Part shown: positions 9,227 to 17,234 of the stretch, piece after piece
Position numbering within the stretch: the stretch's first letter is position 1
Layout: every line of letters starts with the position of its first letter
From: Psychrobacter sp. JCM 18903
GTDB lineage: Bacteria; Pseudomonadota; Gammaproteobacteria; Pseudomonadales; Moraxellaceae
NCBI RefSeq assembly: GCF_000586475.1
Contig: NZ_BAWJ01000023.1
Coordinates: 1-35,915 of the forward strand
Reading direction: 5' to 3'
DNA length: 35,915 bases
Made by a program: the position numbers and the translations under genes
Notes under the pieces: model-generated
What the model saw: only the letters and a program-made list of their open reading frames with translations
Databases searched by the model: none
What the model was told of the DNA's origin: nothing

Positions 9227-9922
9227 CTAACTATTATTTTTATATTCTTCTCTAGCTTGCATATATTTTTTAGCTTTCAACCCACTTTTATCTTCCGGAA
9301 GATGGAGTAGGCAAATAGGGATATGTTTCACAATATATGGATAGCCACTAACTTGATGATCATGTTTAGTCGTTAAATATCTTTTATTTTGATGATGTCC
9401 GTCGATTTCTAGATTATTAAGTTCATCTTTGTTGCTTTCTATGATTGCTTTCCAGTCATCCATTATGCTTTTCTCTGTATCACTTTTTCCTTTTGGTTTT
9501 ATATAAATAAATAAACCACCATGATAAGCTTGACTTTCCCCTTTACTATATCTAGTAGTTAATTGCAAAAAACCTTCGTTTATGTGATCAAACCCATATT
9601 TGTTTGCACCACCAAAAATCTTTGCTTCACTTATCCATTTATAATTTCCTGATGTGACTGAAATATCAGCATTTCCATTTTTATCACTATCTAATTCAGC
9701 ACCGTAATTCTTCATTTTTAAATTATTATAAATTTGACGTGATATTTCTGTTTCAGACATATCAATATATGTTTCAACTCCATCCATCATGACAGAAGTA
9801 ATATATTCTAAGTCTTTATAAAGCAGCTCAATAAAATCGTCATACGAGAATTTTGAATGTAGGTCATGCATCATCAATTCACGAGCTAAAATAAAGTCAT
9901 TTATAGTATTTCCTATATTCAT
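9227..9922 (-). CDS. Putative PD-(D/E)XK-family nuclease, last gene of the four-gene island
   Basis: A 231-residue protein not matched to a named family. It shows a credible PD-(D/E)XK core: a helix Glu in ETEISRQIY (Glu57/Glu59), Asp86 in GNADISV, Glu99-x-Lys101 in WISEAKI, and a following helix with Gln120 and Arg124-Tyr125 in LQLTTRY. This order fits a restriction-endonuclease-like fold acting on DNA or RNA, in the cytoplasm. A His-rich segment (DGHHQNKR…TKHDHQ) follows. The ATG overlaps the upstream gene's stop by 4 nt (ATGA), so translation is coupled. Strongly AT-rich. As the likely effector of the operon it is the most informative member, but the nuclease call rests on motif reading only. 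Confidence 0.65.
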   Translation of the reverse strand: MNIGNTINDFILARELMMHDLHSKFSYDDFIELLYKDLEYITSVMMDGVETYIDMSETEISRQIYNNLKMKNYGAELDSDKNGNADISVTSGNYKWISEAKIFGGANKYGFDHINEGFLQLTTRYSKGESQAYHGGLFIYIKPKGKSDTEKSIMDDWKAIIESNKDELNNLEIDGHHQNKRYLTTKHDHQVSGYPYIVKHIPICLLHLPEDKSGLKAKKYMQAREEYKNNS

Positions 9923-10377
9923 TGCTTAACTCCTTTAAGCAATGAAACCAACTCATCAGTTGGGCAAAAATAAGGTAAAACAATATCATTAAATTTTTTT
10001 TCATTTATTTTTTCATGCGTTATAGGATTATAAAACTCATTCTCTTTGTACGATTGGAAAATATTCTCTAAATCCATTTCTTCCCAACAACCAGTATTAT
10101 CTAAATAATGAAAGCGTTGTTCTAAAACTTTCACATTAATATGTGCTAATACATAGACTGATTGTATAAATACATTCTTATCCTCTTCTTTTAACTTTGA
10201 TTTCTTAAAAAGAGATGAATAATTGAATATTGAATCTTTAGATAAATTATTTTGTTCTATTATTTCATTTAATATATTCTTACAGGAATAACTAACTTCA
10301 GTTGCATCATCACGACCAAATGTATGTTTATGTATTTTTACTATGTAGAACTGAAATATGTTATTCATATGAATCAC
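9919..10377 (-). CDS. Unrecognised protein, third gene of the four-gene island
   Basis: A 152-residue soluble protein, Lys/Asn/Glu-rich and AT-rich. It opens with FQFYIVKIHKHTFGRDD and ends with a region NPITHEKINEKKFNDIVLPY containing Pro, His and Tyr. No signal peptide, membrane helix or nucleotide-binding motif is seen. It overlaps both neighbours by 4 nt. Its position directly before the nuclease-like gene suggests a partner, sensor or regulator, but this is only inferred. An alternative start is Met4 (MNNIF). Confidence 0.6.
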   Translation of the reverse strand: MIHMNNIFQFYIVKIHKHTFGRDDATEVSYSCKNILNEIIEQNNLSKDSIFNYSSLFKKSKLKEEDKNVFIQSVYVLAHINVKVLEQRFHYLDNTGCWEEMDLENIFQSYKENEFYNPITHEKINEKKFNDIVLPYFCPTDELVSLLKGVKQ

Positions 10378-11045
10378 ACATGTTGGAAAATTTTGTCAAC
10401 ACAGAACTGGAAGCCTTTTTCTGTTTTTACATCAGTAATTACTGCATGCTCAATTTTTGAAAAAGCAGATTTCGCATATTCGCGATAGCTCATTTCAATA
10501 GAAATAATAGGTTCTTCATTTCTCTGTAAGGAATAGCGTTTAATAGTTCCATAGTAGTCAAGTGTACTATTTTTTTCTCCACTGATATAAAAGTTGTCAC
10601 TTCTAGTATCTAAATTTTTAGACGTGCTTCCACTAGTATGACTATACCCACCATTATCTGTCGAAAATTTGTGTTTTAGTATATTACCAGTTTTTTCTTG
10701 CTCCATCTTTTCAATACATGATCTTAAGTCCATTGGATTAACACTAGTAATATTAAAATGATTTTTAAAAATCTCATAAAGCCGAGCATAAGATTTATTC
10801 ATTTCAGCTCTGATGAAGCTACTCTCCAAATCTAGACCTAAAATTAAAGCTTCGTTTTTTAAATCAAGCGCAATAAAATCAAAAACAGTTATCTTATTCC
10901 GAATTACCTTAAATACATCAATAACTTCACGTACATCATTATCATCTATTTCGTCAATCAAAGATGGTATAGACTCCTTGTTAATATACTCACGAAGACC
11001 CTTAATATAAAAAACTTCAAGTGTTTTACTTAAAGAAATTTTCAA
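10374..11045 (-). CDS. Unrecognised protein, second gene of the four-gene island
   Basis: A 223-residue soluble protein that I do not recognise. The N-terminal half is mostly helical and acidic (IPSLIDEIDDNDVREVIDVF). The middle is a polar, flexible stretch rich in Ser, Thr, Gly and Asp (residues about 125–160), and the C-terminal part looks alpha/beta. No Walker, HNH or PD-(D/E)XK motif is evident. Overlaps of 4 nt with both neighbours imply coupled translation and fixed stoichiometry. It may be a structural or recognition subunit. Confidence 0.6.
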   Translation of the reverse strand: MKISLSKTLEVFYIKGLREYINKESIPSLIDEIDDNDVREVIDVFKVIRNKITVFDFIALDLKNEALILGLDLESSFIRAEMNKSYARLYEIFKNHFNITSVNPMDLRSCIEKMEQEKTGNILKHKFSTDNGGYSHTSGSTSKNLDTRSDNFYISGEKNSTLDYYGTIKRYSLQRNEEPIISIEMSYREYAKSAFSKIEHAVITDVKTEKGFQFCVDKIFQHV

Positions 11046-11446
11046 GCTCGTTTCTTAATTTTATTTTCAGGTAATATTATATCAAATGATTTTTCGTTTC
11101 CTTTTTCCAGTTTATCTAAAAAATAATCGCCACGCTCAAATCCAGATTTTATATTTAGCAATTGACTCTTATTTAACTTATAAACATAAATCCTCTTTGA
11201 AGCAAACAGAATATGTTTATTTAAATATCCATCTGTTGCCCTTGCTAATTTCTTGATGGTTTTTTTATCTATTTCTTCATCTAATTTACTTATTTTATTA
11301 ATAACACTATCCATCCCAACCGATGCAGTCAAACCATTATCTTTCATTAAGACATTAGAATCTTTGAAACCCGCCTGACGTGCTTTTAGATATTCAATAT
11401 TTTTGATAGTTTTTTCTTTTAATTCACTAGCTTCTAAGCTGTTCAT
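11042..11446 (-). CDS. Unrecognised small basic protein, first gene of the four-gene island
   Basis: A 134-residue Lys-rich protein. Predicted helices in the first half (ASELKEKTIKNIEYLKARQ; residues about 45–70) could form a short coiled coil or helix-turn-helix, and the C-terminal tail is basic (ILPENKIKKRA). This leaves open a DNA-binding or regulatory role, which would suit the palindrome over the promoter. The start ATG is supported by AGGA 7 nt upstream. It is the promoter-proximal gene and overlaps the next by 4 nt. No known family recognised. Confidence 0.6.
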   Translation of the reverse strand: MNSLEASELKEKTIKNIEYLKARQAGFKDSNVLMKDNGLTASVGMDSVINKISKLDEEIDKKTIKKLARATDGYLNKHILFASKRIYVYKLNKSQLLNIKSGFERGDYFLDKLEKGNEKSFDIILPENKIKKRA

Positions 11447-11508
11447 ATTATTCCTAAATTAAATTAAATTTTATATTATTTTATTTTTTAGATTCACTTT
11501 TAATATTG

Positions 11509-11546
11509 AGTATATAACCCTATAACTCTATAGATAAATATCTATA
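11509..11546 (-). promoter_or_regulatory. Candidate promoter and palindromic operator of the island operon
   Basis: On the minus strand a -10 box TATACT (11509–11514) lies 17 bp from a weak -35 box TTATCT (11532–11537). A perfect 8-2-8 palindrome, TATAGATA-AA-TATCTATA (11529–11546), covers the -35 box, so a repressor bound there would block RNA polymerase. The first island ATG is about 63 nt downstream of the -10. Such AT-rich sequence can give chance matches. Confidence 0.5.
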
Positions 11547-11675
11547 AATACAAGTACAAAACATCTTTAGGCGACATCAACTGTCGGGAAATACTAAATT
11601 AAGTAGAATTAAGTTTTTTAATAAGTTTAAAGCTATCATCAATCATATCGGCTCTTGAGTTAAGCTACCTCTATC

Positions 11676-12476
11676 CTATTTAAATGCCACAATAGAGACG
11701 AAGTTCAAAAACTGAAACCATGTGAGATGCCGCTGAAAGCCAACGTCATTCAAACGTGCATGATGCCCGTCTAACGTATCAGTAATTAATACGTTTTCTA
11801 ACGCATTACGCTTGCCGCTGATTTCCATCTCGCTATAACCATTAGCACGCTTGAAGTCGTAATAACGCTCAACCAACCACGCATCATATTGCTCATCAAA
11901 AGCATGGGTTTTTTCAGTTAATACCAGTATCCCGCCTTCACTTAACGCTGCATAAATTTTCTCTAATACTGCGACTCTATCAGCAGCGGGTAAAAACTGT
12001 AGCGTTAAATTCAAAATCACCATATCGCACGGTTCAAGCTCGACATCGCGAATATCAGCGGTAATCACTTCGATGTCATGCGCAGGATAATTGTCACTCA
12101 GTAGCGTGGTCGCTTCGGTCGTCATCGCTGGTGAGATATCAATCGCTTTAATCTGCAAGTCTTGCGGCTCAAACTCACCCGCCAACGTCATGCTTGCTGC
12201 ACCAAGTGAACAGCCCAAATCATACACTCGACTGACGCGCTGTCCACTATCGCTCTGTTGACGATACTTACAATGGCGTCGGGCAAATATAGGCAGCATC
12301 GCTAGCACCTGACCATAACCGGGCACACTGCGACGAATCATATCAGGGAAACAAGCCACCACTTGCTCATCAAAGGAGAAGCGCGCTGCTTTATCAAGTG
12401 GCGTGGTAAACGGTTTGTCAAATAGGGTGTCGTGTTTAACAATAGCAGGCTTAGATTGACTCATGGTGCGACTCAT
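11676..12476 (-). CDS. cmoA: Carboxy-S-adenosyl-L-methionine synthase CmoA
   Basis: CmoA converts SAM and prephenate into carboxy-SAM, the donor used by CmoB. The SAM-binding motif [15 protein letters not shown], the DTLFDKP N-terminus and the [12 protein letters not shown] segment are characteristic. It has 266 residues, slightly longer than E. coli CmoA because of an N-terminal extension and a polar insert (RQQSDSGQR). In E. coli cmoA and cmoB form one operon; here the same order and strand are kept, but about 3 kb of accessory DNA intervenes. The reading frame is intact. An alternative start is Met5. Confidence 0.95.
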   Translation of the reverse strand: MSRTMSQSKPAIVKHDTLFDKPFTTPLDKAARFSFDEQVVACFPDMIRRSVPGYGQVLAMLPIFARRHCKYRQQSDSGQRVSRVYDLGCSLGAASMTLAGEFEPQDLQIKAIDISPAMTTEATTLLSDNYPAHDIEVITADIRDVELEPCDMVILNLTLQFLPAADRVAVLEKIYAALSEGGILVLTEKTHAFDEQYDAWLVERYYDFKRANGYSEMEISGKRNALENVLITDTLDGHHARLNDVGFQRHLTWFQFLNFVSIVAFK

Positions 12477-12679
12477 TTTGTAATAATAGAACTTAAATTA
12501 GGAGATAATTAATGGTCTTGCTTGTCATTACTAGCTGAAAGCGGCACGACGTAGCAAAAGCCCATTATAACATTACTGTTTGTTACTTATCGCGGTCAGA
12601 TGCCCTGCTAAGCTAAATACGTATTGCTAAGTAAAAAACACTTGGCTCATATTTTATATTTATAAAAATAGGAAAAATT

Positions 12680-13201
12680 ATGCAAACCATTATTTTGGGC
12701 GGTGGCTGTTTTTGGTGCACCGAATCGGTATTTTTATCCGTAAAAGGTGTGCAATCTGTTATCTCAGGCTACATGGGCGGTGACGCTGTTTCTGCCAATT
12801 ACGAAGCGGTCTGTAGTGGCAATACAGGGCACGTTGAAGTCATCAAAATCGAGTTCGATGACTCTATTGTCCCGTTAGAAGTGATACTTGATGTTTTTTT
12901 TGCCACCCATGATCCCACCACAATGGATCGTCAAGGCAATGACGTCGGTAGCCAGTATCGTAGCGTGGTTTTTTATACCGAAGAAAATCAGAAACCAACG
13001 ATTGACCGCACCATCAACAAACTGCGCGATATGGGCGTCAATGTGGTCACCGAAGTACATCCAGCTGTTGAGTTTTATCAAGCAGAAGAGACCCATCAGG
13101 ATTTCTTTAATAAGAATCCAGGACAAGGGTATTGTAACTTTGCCATACCGCCAAAGCTTGCCAAATTGCGTAAAGAGTTTAGTCAATATATGGTGAGCTA
13201 A
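12680..13201 (+). CDS. msrA: Peptide methionine sulfoxide reductase MsrA
   Basis: Reduces S-methionine sulfoxide in proteins. The catalytic motif GCFWC carries the nucleophilic Cys10, and the family signatures HDPTTMDRQGNDVGSQYRS and QAEETHQDF are complete. At 173 residues this is the short cytoplasmic form without a signal peptide or fused MsrB. A further Cys (GYCNF, near the C-terminus) can act as the resolving cysteine. AGGAAAA precedes the ATG. It is divergent from cmoA and ends at its own strong terminator. Confidence 0.95.
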   Translation: MQTIILGGGCFWCTESVFLSVKGVQSVISGYMGGDAVSANYEAVCSGNTGHVEVIKIEFDDSIVPLEVILDVFFATHDPTTMDRQGNDVGSQYRSVVFYTEENQKPTIDRTINKLRDMGVNVVTEVHPAVEFYQAEETHQDFFNKNPGQGYCNFAIPPKLAKLRKEFSQYMVS

Positions 13202-13259
13202 ACGACAAAATGAAGATAATTTTTATTTAGAATAAAAAAACATCTTGGTATTTCATTAT

Positions 13260-13294
13260 AGCCAAACGCTTATTGTATTAGCGTTTGGCTTTTT
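13260..13294 (+). terminator. Rho-independent terminator of msrA
   Basis: A perfect 11-bp stem (AGCCAAACGCT / AGCGTTTGGCT) with a 9-nt loop is followed by a run of T, about 60 nt past the msrA stop. Confidence 0.9.
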
Positions 13295-13372
13295 AACATC
13301 TTTAGCATTCTCACTCAAACAGTTATGATAGAAACAACTCAAATATAACCCTCAACGAATAAAGGCGAAGGT

Positions 13373-14026
13373 ATGAACGCTGAATTTTGGCACAGCCGCT
13401 GGCAAGAGAAACGCATTGGCTTTAATCAGTCTGCGGTGAATCCATTATTAATGAGGTGCTTTGAGCAGTTAAACGTGCCAGCTGGTAGCCGTGTCTTTGT
13501 TCCTCTTTGCGGTAAATCGATTGATATGGCTTGGCTGGCAGCGCAAGGCTACGACGTTGTAGGCGTTGAATTGGTGGAAACAGCGGTACAAGCATTTTTT
13601 GCTGAGCAGAATATCTCCCCTACTGTGCACCAGCATACAGACAATCCAGCCATTAAATACTATCAAGGTCAGTTGTCAGGACAAACCATTACCTTATGGG
13701 TTGCTGATATTTTTGCACTGTTATCTGAGGATATCGGATCTGTAAAGGCGGTGTATGATAAAGCCGCATTGATTGCGCTGCCAGAAAATATGCGTACGAA
13801 GTATAGCGAGCATATATGTAAAATAAGTGGTCATGCACCACAATTTATCATCACTCTCACTTATGACCAAAGCAAAAAAGCGGGACCGCCGTTCTCTATC
13901 AGTAGCGAGAAAATACAGCAATATTATGGCGATAACTATCATATCAGCGAACTGACGAGTGAACCTACTTCTATAGGATCGGCACCTGAGCTAACAGTCT
14001 CGGAGCATGTTTGGCTATTGAAATAA
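13373..14026 (+). CDS. tpm: Thiopurine S-methyltransferase family protein
   Basis: A 217-residue SAM-dependent methyltransferase of the TPMT family. The opening FWHSRWQEKRIGFNQ, the SAM-binding VFVPLCGKSIDMAWLAAQGYDVVGVE and YDKAALIALP are diagnostic. Bacterial members are linked to methylation of selenium and tellurium compounds and of thiopurines; the substrate here is unknown. Cytoplasmic. An AGGCGAAGGT ribosome site precedes the ATG. It is followed 81 nt later by the DUF1499 gene on the same strand. Confidence 0.92.
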   Translation: MNAEFWHSRWQEKRIGFNQSAVNPLLMRCFEQLNVPAGSRVFVPLCGKSIDMAWLAAQGYDVVGVELVETAVQAFFAEQNISPTVHQHTDNPAIKYYQGQLSGQTITLWVADIFALLSEDIGSVKAVYDKAALIALPENMRTKYSEHICKISGHAPQFIITLTYDQSKKAGPPFSISSEKIQQYYGDNYHISELTSEPTSIGSAPELTVSEHVWLLK

Positions 14027-14107
14027 GTGGTTAATAAATGAAATGAGTCGTTAATAAGCCCGTTTGCGTAGCGATTAATCAGTACTAAATTATGATGGAG
14101 AAATTGA

Positions 14108-14821
14108 ATGAAAATATTCGTTGGGCTGATAAGTTTAATCTCTATTTTGCTAGTCACGCTCGCAGGTCCGCTGTACAAGTTTGGCTTAGTCGATTTAGCG
14201 ACTGCGTTTGCAGGGTTTAAGTTTGGTGTATTTGCTGGTATCGCAGCATTGGTACTATTAGGCATACAGCTTTTATTTAAACGAGACACGGCTAGCCTTG
14301 GTAGCGTATTAACATCAGCAGCGCTTGCTATCATTGCCATTGCTATTCCACTAAGCATGATGAATACCGCCAAAAACGTACCGCCCATTCACGATATTTC
14401 AACCGACCTAGTGAATCCACCTGAATTTGTGGCCATTGCCCCACTGCGCGCTGATGCACCAAACCCAGTTGAGTATGCAGGTGTAGAGACTGCAACGCAG
14501 CAGCGCGCCGCCTACCCTGAATTACAAACATTACGCTATAGCCAGTCAAAATCTGAGTTGGTTGAGGCAACCAAACAAGCCATCGATAATTTAGGTTGGG
14601 AGCTTGTCAATATCGATGCTGACAAAGGCGTCATTGAAGCGACCGATACGACTGCTTGGTTCGGTTTTAAAGATGATGTTGTCGTGCGTATCACGGATAA
14701 CAGTAGTGAACGTCTAGTAGATATTCGTAGCAAGTCACGGGTTGGTGGGAGCGATTTGGGCAAAAATGCGGCGCGGATTCATAAGTTGATTGAAGAGTTG
14801 GATAGGGTTTTGGGGGAGTGA
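14108..14821 (+). CDS. DUF1499 membrane protein
   Basis: A 237-residue protein. The N-terminal third has three membrane helices (about residues 4–25, 38–58 and 66–85); the C-terminal part is a DUF1499 domain (from YPELQTLRYSQSKSE to the end) with the pattern GWELVNIDADKGVIEATDTTAWFGFKDD in the expected order. DUF1499 proteins are of unknown function. The ATG follows GGAG at about 8 nt. Possibly transcribed with tpm. The frame is intact. Confidence 0.85.
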   Translation: MKIFVGLISLISILLVTLAGPLYKFGLVDLATAFAGFKFGVFAGIAALVLLGIQLLFKRDTASLGSVLTSAALAIIAIAIPLSMMNTAKNVPPIHDISTDLVNPPEFVAIAPLRADAPNPVEYAGVETATQQRAAYPELQTLRYSQSKSELVEATKQAIDNLGWELVNIDADKGVIEATDTTAWFGFKDDVVVRITDNSSERLVDIRSKSRVGGSDLGKNAARIHKLIEELDRVLGE

Positions 14822-14852
14822 TTATTTTTGAAACCTCGAAACCTCCTATAAC

Positions 14853-15470
14853 TTATTTAGTCAGTTTTTTGACAATATATTGAAGCTCACTTCTTTGCCC
14901 TTCATCAGGTAGACATGTTAAAAGTATTTCAAGAGCGTATTCATTTGCTATTTCTATGGGAGGCTTATACGGTAAGTCATAACCAAAAACCTCACTCATC
15001 ATAGTGAATAAATCTTTGCGGTGTCTACAGGCTTTACGACTATTTAGATTCAACATTTGAATAGCTTCACTACCACGTTTACTATCAGACTCTAACTCTC
15101 CTGCAAGATTTAGTTTTATCTCTTCTTCACATTCATCCATAAGCGGTGTTAAAAGCAGTTCTTGGCTGCCTTTTGCGTTGTCACACTGCTTAGCAGTTCT
15201 ACAACTTAATAATAAATTATCATAGTCAAAGCACTTATGTGGATATTCGTTACGGCTTTTTAAATGTTCAATAGTCGTGTTTCCATTGCCAAGACTTTTA
15301 CAGCAGTAACAGCAAACTCCACGCTGTTCATCATACAACTGCTGACGCAAAGGCGCTTTAATAGTTTCTGGAATTTCGCCCCAATTCTTAGTTTGATACT
15401 TTTTAAAACTCTTTGCTGTCTCAAAAGGCATTGATCCTAACTTATCAATCTTTTGCATGATTCGACTCAT
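14853..15470 (-). CDS. ptuB: HNH endonuclease, PtuB-like (Septu-type defence)
   Basis: A 205-residue protein of the TIGR02646 / PtuB type. The core has Cys54-x2-Cys57 (CCYCC), Glu68-His69 (TTIEHLKSR), Asn85 with Cys90 (NLLLSC), then Cys96-Asp-Asn98-x-Lys100 (CDNAKG): a Cys-rich HNH (beta-beta-alpha metal) nuclease. In Septu systems PtuB is the DNA- or RNA-cleaving effector controlled by the ATPase PtuA, and the same pair also acts as effector of some retrons. It overlaps the upstream ATPase gene by 26 nt. Met5 is an alternative start. No reverse transcriptase is nearby, so a free-standing Septu-like system is favoured. Confidence 0.8.
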   Translation of the reverse strand: MSRIMQKIDKLGSMPFETAKSFKKYQTKNWGEIPETIKAPLRQQLYDEQRGVCCYCCKSLGNGNTTIEHLKSRNEYPHKCFDYDNLLLSCRTAKQCDNAKGSQELLLTPLMDECEEEIKLNLAGELESDSKRGSEAIQMLNLNSRKACRHRKDLFTMMSEVFGYDLPYKPPIEIANEYALEILLTCLPDEGQRSELQYIVKKLTK

Positions 15471-16941
15471 CTTTATTAGATTTCGCCAATTTCGCTTGAG
15501 CCAATAATAGACGACACTTTAATAGTTCTAGATGGTCAGATGGCAGTTTTTCAGCTAGCTCTGTTATACGAGTATCTGCTGTCACATAATCATGCTTACT
15601 GACAGCGCGGCGAATAACTGTAAACTGCTCTTCGACTTTACTGTCTCGGATATCCACATCAAATATTTTGGTAAGCACTGTATTGGCATCTTCACCATAG
15701 ACATTAGGCATTTCTGTTAATTCACCATCATCCAATGAATACAACAAAATATCATTACGATCACTGATAACATGTGGCGAATGTGTGGTTAAGATAAACT
15801 GAACGTTTGGGAAAGTAGCGACCAACTTATCAATCAAATCATGTTGCCACTTTGGATGAAGATGCAAATCCACCTCATCAATCATCACTACGCCTTCACC
15901 TTCTAATGGATTCGCTAGGCTTGGATTAAGGATTGCTAGACGGCGAGCTATATCACCTACTAAAGCTAGAAGTGATTTCTCTCCTTGGGATAACTGATTA
16001 ACATCTAACTTTTCGCCATCCTTTTCCACTATCATGGTAGCAGTACCTTTACGACGGATATAAAAATCAGTGAACCCAGTAAAATACTTCAGTGCGCTTT
16101 TCACAAAGAATAAAGGTAAGTCTCTAGAAATGTCCTCGCTATGCTTTTGTAGCTTTTGCACTTCATGTATTTCTTTTTCTATCTTATATTTAGATTCCTC
16201 TAACATCTCTAGACCAATATTTACTTTGTCTTCTTTAGAAGACTTAAGCTGACTTAAAATTTTCTTAACTTCATTCAAAACTTTTTCATTTTCACTATTT
16301 AATCCTTCCAAAATACTTTCAGTTGATACTTTCCTTTCATTTTCAATATCTTCTGAATTTCTAAACCAATCTAGGAAATTCGAGAAAACTATAGAGTTTG
16401 AGTTTAAACAGTTTTTATAAGCATCCAACTGATCATATTGGTATGAAAAGATATCCTTCTGAATTTCAACTGATATTGTCCTATTGACTGAATAGAAAGT
16501 TATAAGAGGTAAAGAATACTTATCTTCTTTAGTTAGGTTTGAGCGAAAACTTCTGACAGTTTTACTTAACAATTTCATATAATTACTCAAAGATTTAAGA
16601 CGTCCATCTTTAACAGAAGTAATACTCCAGTCTGCATCTTCTTCTAATCCATAAGGCATTGGATTGTTCTCGTTAAAATCAACCCTTATACTAGCTTTGA
16701 CCTCGTTCTTACCATTATTTATATAAGTTTTATCAATATTAAAACCATCTTCATCACTAGCAAGTTTTGCTACAAACCAACTCAAATTTGTCGCCAGTGC
16801 TTGCAAAACTTGTGACTTACCAGCCCCATTATTACCCACAATAACAGTGACATTACCCATCTTTTCAGAAGTTGGCGCAAAGTCTATTGTTAAGTCTTCA
16901 AAGCGACCATAATTTTGTAGGTGTAAGCGTTTGACTTTCAT
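15445..16941 (-). CDS. ptuA: AAA ATPase, PtuA-like (Septu-type defence)
   Basis: A 498-residue SMC/ABC-type ATPase (AAA_21 / AAA_23 style). Walker A GNNGAGKS is at 36–43, a coiled-coil-like insert at about 195–270, the ABC signature LSQGEKS at 317–323, Walker B VVMIDEVDLHLHP at 351–363, and the switch His in TTHSPH at 385–390. The opening MKVKRLHLQNYGRFEDLTID is typical of RecF/OLD-like ATPases. With the overlapping HNH gene this is the two-gene Septu architecture. An unrelated ATP-binding protein is possible, but the HNH partner makes PtuA the best call. The region is more AT-rich than its neighbours. Its 3' end faces the DUF1499 gene. Confidence 0.8.
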   Translation of the reverse strand: MKVKRLHLQNYGRFEDLTIDFAPTSEKMGNVTVIVGNNGAGKSQVLQALATNLSWFVAKLASDEDGFNIDKTYINNGKNEVKASIRVDFNENNPMPYGLEEDADWSITSVKDGRLKSLSNYMKLLSKTVRSFRSNLTKEDKYSLPLITFYSVNRTISVEIQKDIFSYQYDQLDAYKNCLNSNSIVFSNFLDWFRNSEDIENERKVSTESILEGLNSENEKVLNEVKKILSQLKSSKEDKVNIGLEMLEESKYKIEKEIHEVQKLQKHSEDISRDLPLFFVKSALKYFTGFTDFYIRRKGTATMIVEKDGEKLDVNQLSQGEKSLLALVGDIARRLAILNPSLANPLEGEGVVMIDEVDLHLHPKWQHDLIDKLVATFPNVQFILTTHSPHVISDRNDILLYSLDDGELTEMPNVYGEDANTVLTKIFDVDIRDSKVEEQFTVIRRAVSKHDYVTADTRITELAEKLPSDHLELLKCRLLLAQAKLAKSNKDESNHAKD

Positions 16942-17234
16942 TGTTTACCTTATTTTTATAGGTAGTAAATATTTAGGTATTTTATCAATTTCTTTGAAAA
17001 TTCTTACCAGTCAGTATAGCAACTTAAAACACAGCTGAGGAATGCTATTGTTTTGGGGAAAAATCCTCAACTTGCCTAAACCCTCTCTCAACCTCACGCC
17101 ATCGTCAATTTATAGTAACAGCTTACTTCGATACCTTTTCTTTACCCATGAGATTGGTTACTCTAAGTCCATACTGCACCAATCCGCTTTGCTTTCTCTT
17201 TTAATAACTATTTCAACGTTTATAGGATATTTTC

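Noticed and set aside
14853..17234. Retron with PtuAB as effector
   Set aside because: No reverse transcriptase gene and no msr/msd-like inverted repeat arrangement nearby.
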